Below are positions 63,872 through 64,000 of a stretch of DNA of 64,000 bases, piece after piece (the stretch's first letter is position 1; each line of letters opens with the position of its first letter). The notes below the pieces were generated by a model. The model was not told the origin of the DNA, made no database searches, and saw nothing but the letters and a program-made list of their open reading frames with translations. The stretch covers positions 2,108,001 to 2,172,000 of the forward strand of contig NZ_CP107772.1 in NCBI RefSeq assembly GCF_036345155.1, given 5' to 3'. A program made the translations under genes and the position numbers. The DNA comes from Streptomyces sp. NBC_00582. Its GTDB lineage: Bacteria; Actinomycetota; Actinomycetes; Streptomycetales; Streptomycetaceae.

Positions 63872-64000
63872 CAGGCGCGTCCCGTCGGCCGGGCCAGGGC
63901 GAGCAGGTCGCTGTGGTGGACGGTGACCCGCAGCTCGCCCGCCTGGCAGGCGGCGAGCCGGGCCGCCAGATAGGTCTCGGCGCGTTCGGTGAGGTCGGGG
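63871..64000 (-). CDS. C-terminal end of an unidentified protein (partial)
   Basis: A leftward frame enters from the right edge and ends at TGA 63873-63871, sharing a base with the next ATG. The visible 42 residues (ending LLALARPTGRA) contain LRVTVHHSDL, faintly like the C-terminal strand of 6-pyruvoyl-tetrahydropterin synthase-type proteins, which would suit the nearby GTP cyclohydrolase; this is too short to rely on. Confidence 0.5.
   Translation of the reverse strand, partial: PDLTERAETYLAARLAACQAGELRVTVHHSDLLALARPTGRA

Overview
The window is about 72% GC with Actinobacteria-type codon use (almost no A/T in third positions), frequent GTG starts, 4-base ATGA/GTGA gene overlaps and many Tat or Sec exported enzymes. 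It is chromosomal DNA of a Streptomyces or very close relative. From memory, the pentose-phosphate block and the ribA region resemble the SCO6650-SCO6675 part of the S. coelicolor chromosome; I could not run a comparison.

Left part (1-6.9 kb): the end of an unidentified gene, an alpha/beta hydrolase, a small orphan protein, a translationally coupled pair resembling mycobacterial pptT/pptH (PptT-type phosphopantetheinyl transferase plus metallophosphoesterase), an orphan ATP-grasp enzyme followed by a 165-bp imperfect palindrome, and a secreted GH18 chitinase behind two DasR-like boxes with a strong terminator after it.

Glycan-utilisation island (7.2-25.0 kb): leftward GH29 fucosidase, GH38 alpha-mannosidase, GH4 phospho-glycosidase and DeoR regulator; rightward PfkB kinase, sugar ABC transporter (binding lipoprotein and two permeases, no ATPase, as expected where MsiK is shared), GH2 beta-galactosidase, then two Tat-exported hydrolases (calcineurin-like phosphoesterase with a LamG-like domain, and a PHP-domain protein). 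Together they look built to import and dismantle galactose-, mannose- and fucose-containing glycans. Tandem repeats sit at 15.1 and 23.2 kb.

25.1-30.4 kb: a leftward acyl-CoA catabolic operon (SDR, amidohydrolase, acyl-CoA ligase, MaoC hydratase) divergent from a MarR gene across a palindromic operator, then an IclR regulator. 30.7-36.5 kb: L,D-transpeptidase, GH16 glucanase with CBM6 under a perfect 20-bp LacI-type operator, a DUF4157 protein with an endonuclease-like C-terminus followed by a small possible immunity protein, and a ComB-like phosphatase.

36.5-48.2 kb: an AraC regulator divergent from a full pentose-phosphate operon (tkt, tal, zwf, opcA, pgi, gnd) and a histidine phosphatase, then a separately transcribed membrane protein. 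48.2-53.6 kb: a quinate/shikimate catabolic group (QuiC-type dehydratase fused to an HPPD-like domain, shikimate/quinate dehydrogenase, TetR regulator, ShiA-like transporter) tied together by two copies of one 27-bp operator. 53.6-57.6 kb: an F420/FMN-type split-barrel protein, a TetR-MFS drug-efflux pair with a nested palindrome at the start codon, and a beta-lactamase-fold hydrolase.

Right end (57.6-64 kb): a leftward three-gene operon (FAD amine oxidase, LYS1-like and LYS9-like saccharopine dehydrogenases, with a TTA codon in the first gene); a GTP cyclohydrolase II with methionine at residue 120, as in the paralogue known to stop at the formamidopyrimidine product, divergent from a creatininase-family gene that could be the matching deformylase; and a UPF0104/LPG-synthase-type membrane protein overlapping that gene on the opposite strand. 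No rRNA, tRNA, CRISPR array, prophage or intact transposase was seen.
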